Below are positions 32,596 to 34,063 of a stretch of DNA of 34,063 bases, in pieces. The notes under the pieces are model-generated. The model did no database searches. It was given only the letters and a program-made list of their open reading frames with translations, and was not told where the DNA came from. The position numbers were made by a program, and so were the translations under genes. Every line of letters starts with the position of its first letter. Position 1 is the stretch's first letter. Source of the DNA: JBCDBH01 sp039184055 (GTDB lineage Bacteria > Acidobacteriota > Thermoanaerobaculia > Multivoradales > J023); the NCBI GenBank assembly GCA_039184055.1, contig JBCDBH010000017.1:1-34063 (forward strand). The letters are read 5' to 3'.

Positions 32596-34063
32596 ATGGC
32601 CAAGACGACCCAACGCAACATCGAGGCGATCTACCCTCTGGCGCCGATGCAAGAGGGCATGCTCTTTCATACCCTCATGGCGCCGCGAGACGGGCTCTAC
32701 ATCACCGAGCTGTCGTGTACCTTGGACGGCCCTTTCGATAGCGAACGACTGCTCGCCGCCTTTCGCCACACGCTCGAGCGTCATCCGGCGCTCCGTACCG
32801 GCTTTGTCTGGGAGAAGGTCGAGAAACCGGTGCAGGTGGTGTTCCGCGAGGTCGATACGGTGCCCTTCGAGCTGGTCGATGTGGCGCACCTCGACGACGA
32901 CGCGCAACGACACGAGATCGACCAGCGGATCGAGACGTCACGTCAGCAGGGATTCGATCTCAAACAGGCGCCGCTGTTGCGTTTGATGGTGTTTCGCGTC
33001 GCTGCCGAGCGGCATCGCTTGCATTGGCATCTGCACCATCTGGTGATCGATGGCTGGTCGCTACCGATCGTCTTGCGGGATCTCTTTCGTTCCTACCTCG
33101 GAGCTCCCGCCGAGCCGGTGCCACGGCCCTATCGGGACTACATCACCTGGCTCAAAGAGCAGGACGAGGTGGCGGGCGAACGCTATTGGCGTGAGCTCCT
33201 CGCCGGTTTCACCGCGCCGACGCCGCTGGGGGTCGATCGACCGGTGACGGCGGGTGGCGGTCGCGCCGAGGCGAGAGCGCGGTTGACGGTCGAAGAGATG
33301 GCGCGGGTACGTGCGTTCGCGGCCTCACGACACATCACCGTCAACACCGTCTTTCAGGGTGCCTGGGCGTATTTGCTCAGCCGGCTGTCGGGCCAGAGCG
33401 ACGTGGTGTTCGGTACCACCGTGTCGGGCCGCCCGGCGAGTCTTCCGGGGGTCGAATCGATCGTCGGTCTCTTTCTCAACACCTTGCCGATGCGGGTCGA
33501 GATCGATGCGGCCACCACGGTGTCGGATTGGCTGCGGGAGCTGCAGAGCCAACAGGTCGGCTCGCGCGAGCTCGAGCACGTGCCCTTGGTCAGCATTCAG
33601 CGCTCCAGCGAGGTGCCGAGCGGCCAAACGCTTTTCGACAGTCTGCTGGTCTTCGAGAACACGCCGATCGATCAGGCCACCGACAGCCTGCCGAGTGAGA
33701 TCTCGCTCCACGATCTCGAAACCGGTGGGCATGGCAACTATCCCTTGATGATCCTCGGTGTGCCCGAGGGCGACAGCCTTTTGATCCGGGCGAAATACGA
33801 CACCGCTCGCTTCGACGCGATCAGCGTCGAGGTGCTCGCCGAGCAATTGCGCGCGGTGATGGTGGCTTTGACGACCGAAAACGAGCTCGGTGATCTTGCG
33901 CTCGATGCCACGCGGCCGCGACACCTCGAGCTTCCTCGGCTCGATCAGCCCATCCAGCTCGAGCCTCAGGTTCCCGTCGCTGCCCAAGTCCGTCGTTTCA
34001 TCGAGCAAACACCCGACGCCACCGCTGTCGCCCAGGGTGAGACGTCATGGTCGTATCGTCAGC
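32596..34063 (+). CDS. NRPS4, N-terminal part: C domain and start of A domain (3' end outside window)
   Basis: The frame is open from the ATG at 32596 to the right edge (489 codons). GAGGAA lies 5 bases before the start. Residues 10-440 form a condensation domain whose first motif reads YPLAPMQEGMLFHTL, with the catalytic HHLVIDG at 147-153. Later motifs include VVFGTTVSGRPASLPGVESI and VGLFLNTLPMRV. The PLxPMQEGMLFH opening differs from the LSFAQxRLWFLDQL opening of every other C domain here except the divergent C1 of NRPS1. In known families it is typical of domains that accept a D-configured donor or of dual epimerisation/condensation domains. From about residue 460 an A domain begins (VRRFIEQTPDATAVAQGETSWSYRQ region). 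The gene is the fifth of the cluster, and further domains, perhaps a thioesterase, should lie beyond the window. Confidence 0.92.
   Translation, partial: MAKTTQRNIEAIYPLAPMQEGMLFHTLMAPRDGLYITELSCTLDGPFDSERLLAAFRHTLERHPALRTGFVWEKVEKPVQVVFREVDTVPFELVDVAHLDDDAQRHEIDQRIETSRQQGFDLKQAPLLRLMVFRVAAERHRLHWHLHHLVIDGWSLPIVLRDLFRSYLGAPAEPVPRPYRDYITWLKEQDEVAGERYWRELLAGFTAPTPLGVDRPVTAGGGRAEARARLTVEEMARVRAFAASRHITVNTVFQGAWAYLLSRLSGQSDVVFGTTVSGRPASLPGVESIVGLFLNTLPMRVEIDAATTVSDWLRELQSQQVGSRELEHVPLVSIQRSSEVPSGQTLFDSLLVFENTPIDQATDSLPSEISLHDLETGGHGNYPLMILGVPEGDSLLIRAKYDTARFDAISVEVLAEQLRAVMVALTTENELGDLALDATRPRHLELPRLDQPIQLEPQVPVAAQVRRFIEQTPDATAVAQGETSWSYRQ

Noticed and set aside
10097..34063. Thioesterase, epimerase, ketoreductase or complete MbtH gene in the cluster
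   Set aside because: I looked for their motifs in the translated genes and gaps and found none; they may lie beyond the right edge.

Overview
The window is GC-rich DNA, read with no database access. It looks like a bacterial chromosome, most likely an Acidobacteriota member or a close relative. The best clue is an orphan MacB/FtsX-type permease of about 816 residues with the layout of the acidobacterial duplicated orphan permease (ADOP) family. A sulfatase-like/TPR fusion and an IPTL-CTERM surface protein fit but do not prove this. The taxon is an inference.

Left part (1-9660), housekeeping and envelope genes. The 3' end of clpB is followed by a terminator and a small gene split by an in-frame amber codon. 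A bidirectional terminator separates that gene from a minus-strand IPTL-CTERM/DUF11 surface protein, whose ribosome binding site lies in a 14-bp near-perfect inverted repeat. Next come three tightly packed minus-strand genes, transcribed from high to low coordinates: a saccharopine dehydrogenase-like oxidoreductase, a YihY/BrkB membrane protein and a sulfatase-like/TPR protein. A divergent lipoprotein gene with a PQQ-type beta-propeller ends at a hairpin terminator.

Middle and right part (9661-34063), a biosynthetic gene cluster that runs off the right edge. After an AT-richer regulatory stretch, five plus-strand genes follow with little or no spacing. NRPS1 is C-A-T-C-T-C-A-T, and its second module has no adenylation domain. 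NRPS2 is C-A-T, with the A domain interrupted twice: by a luciferase-like flavin monooxygenase between motifs A4 and A5, and by an FkbM-type methyltransferase between A8 and A9. The third gene is a KS-AT-T-C-A-T polyketide/peptide hybrid. The fourth is the ADOP-like permease. The fifth is the start of another NRPS (C then A, cut by the window edge).

How they may work together (inference). The line would load an alanine-like residue, pass through a module that must be loaded in trans or skipped, and add a second alanine-like residue. It would then add a glycine-like residue that is hydroxylated and O-methylated in place, a malonyl unit left as a beta-keto group, an amino acid of unknown identity, and at least one more residue. 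The permease is a candidate for export or self-protection. No thioesterase, epimerase, regulator or complete MbtH gene is visible, so the cluster is incomplete here. The twice-interrupted, glycine-coded A domain is the most unusual item.
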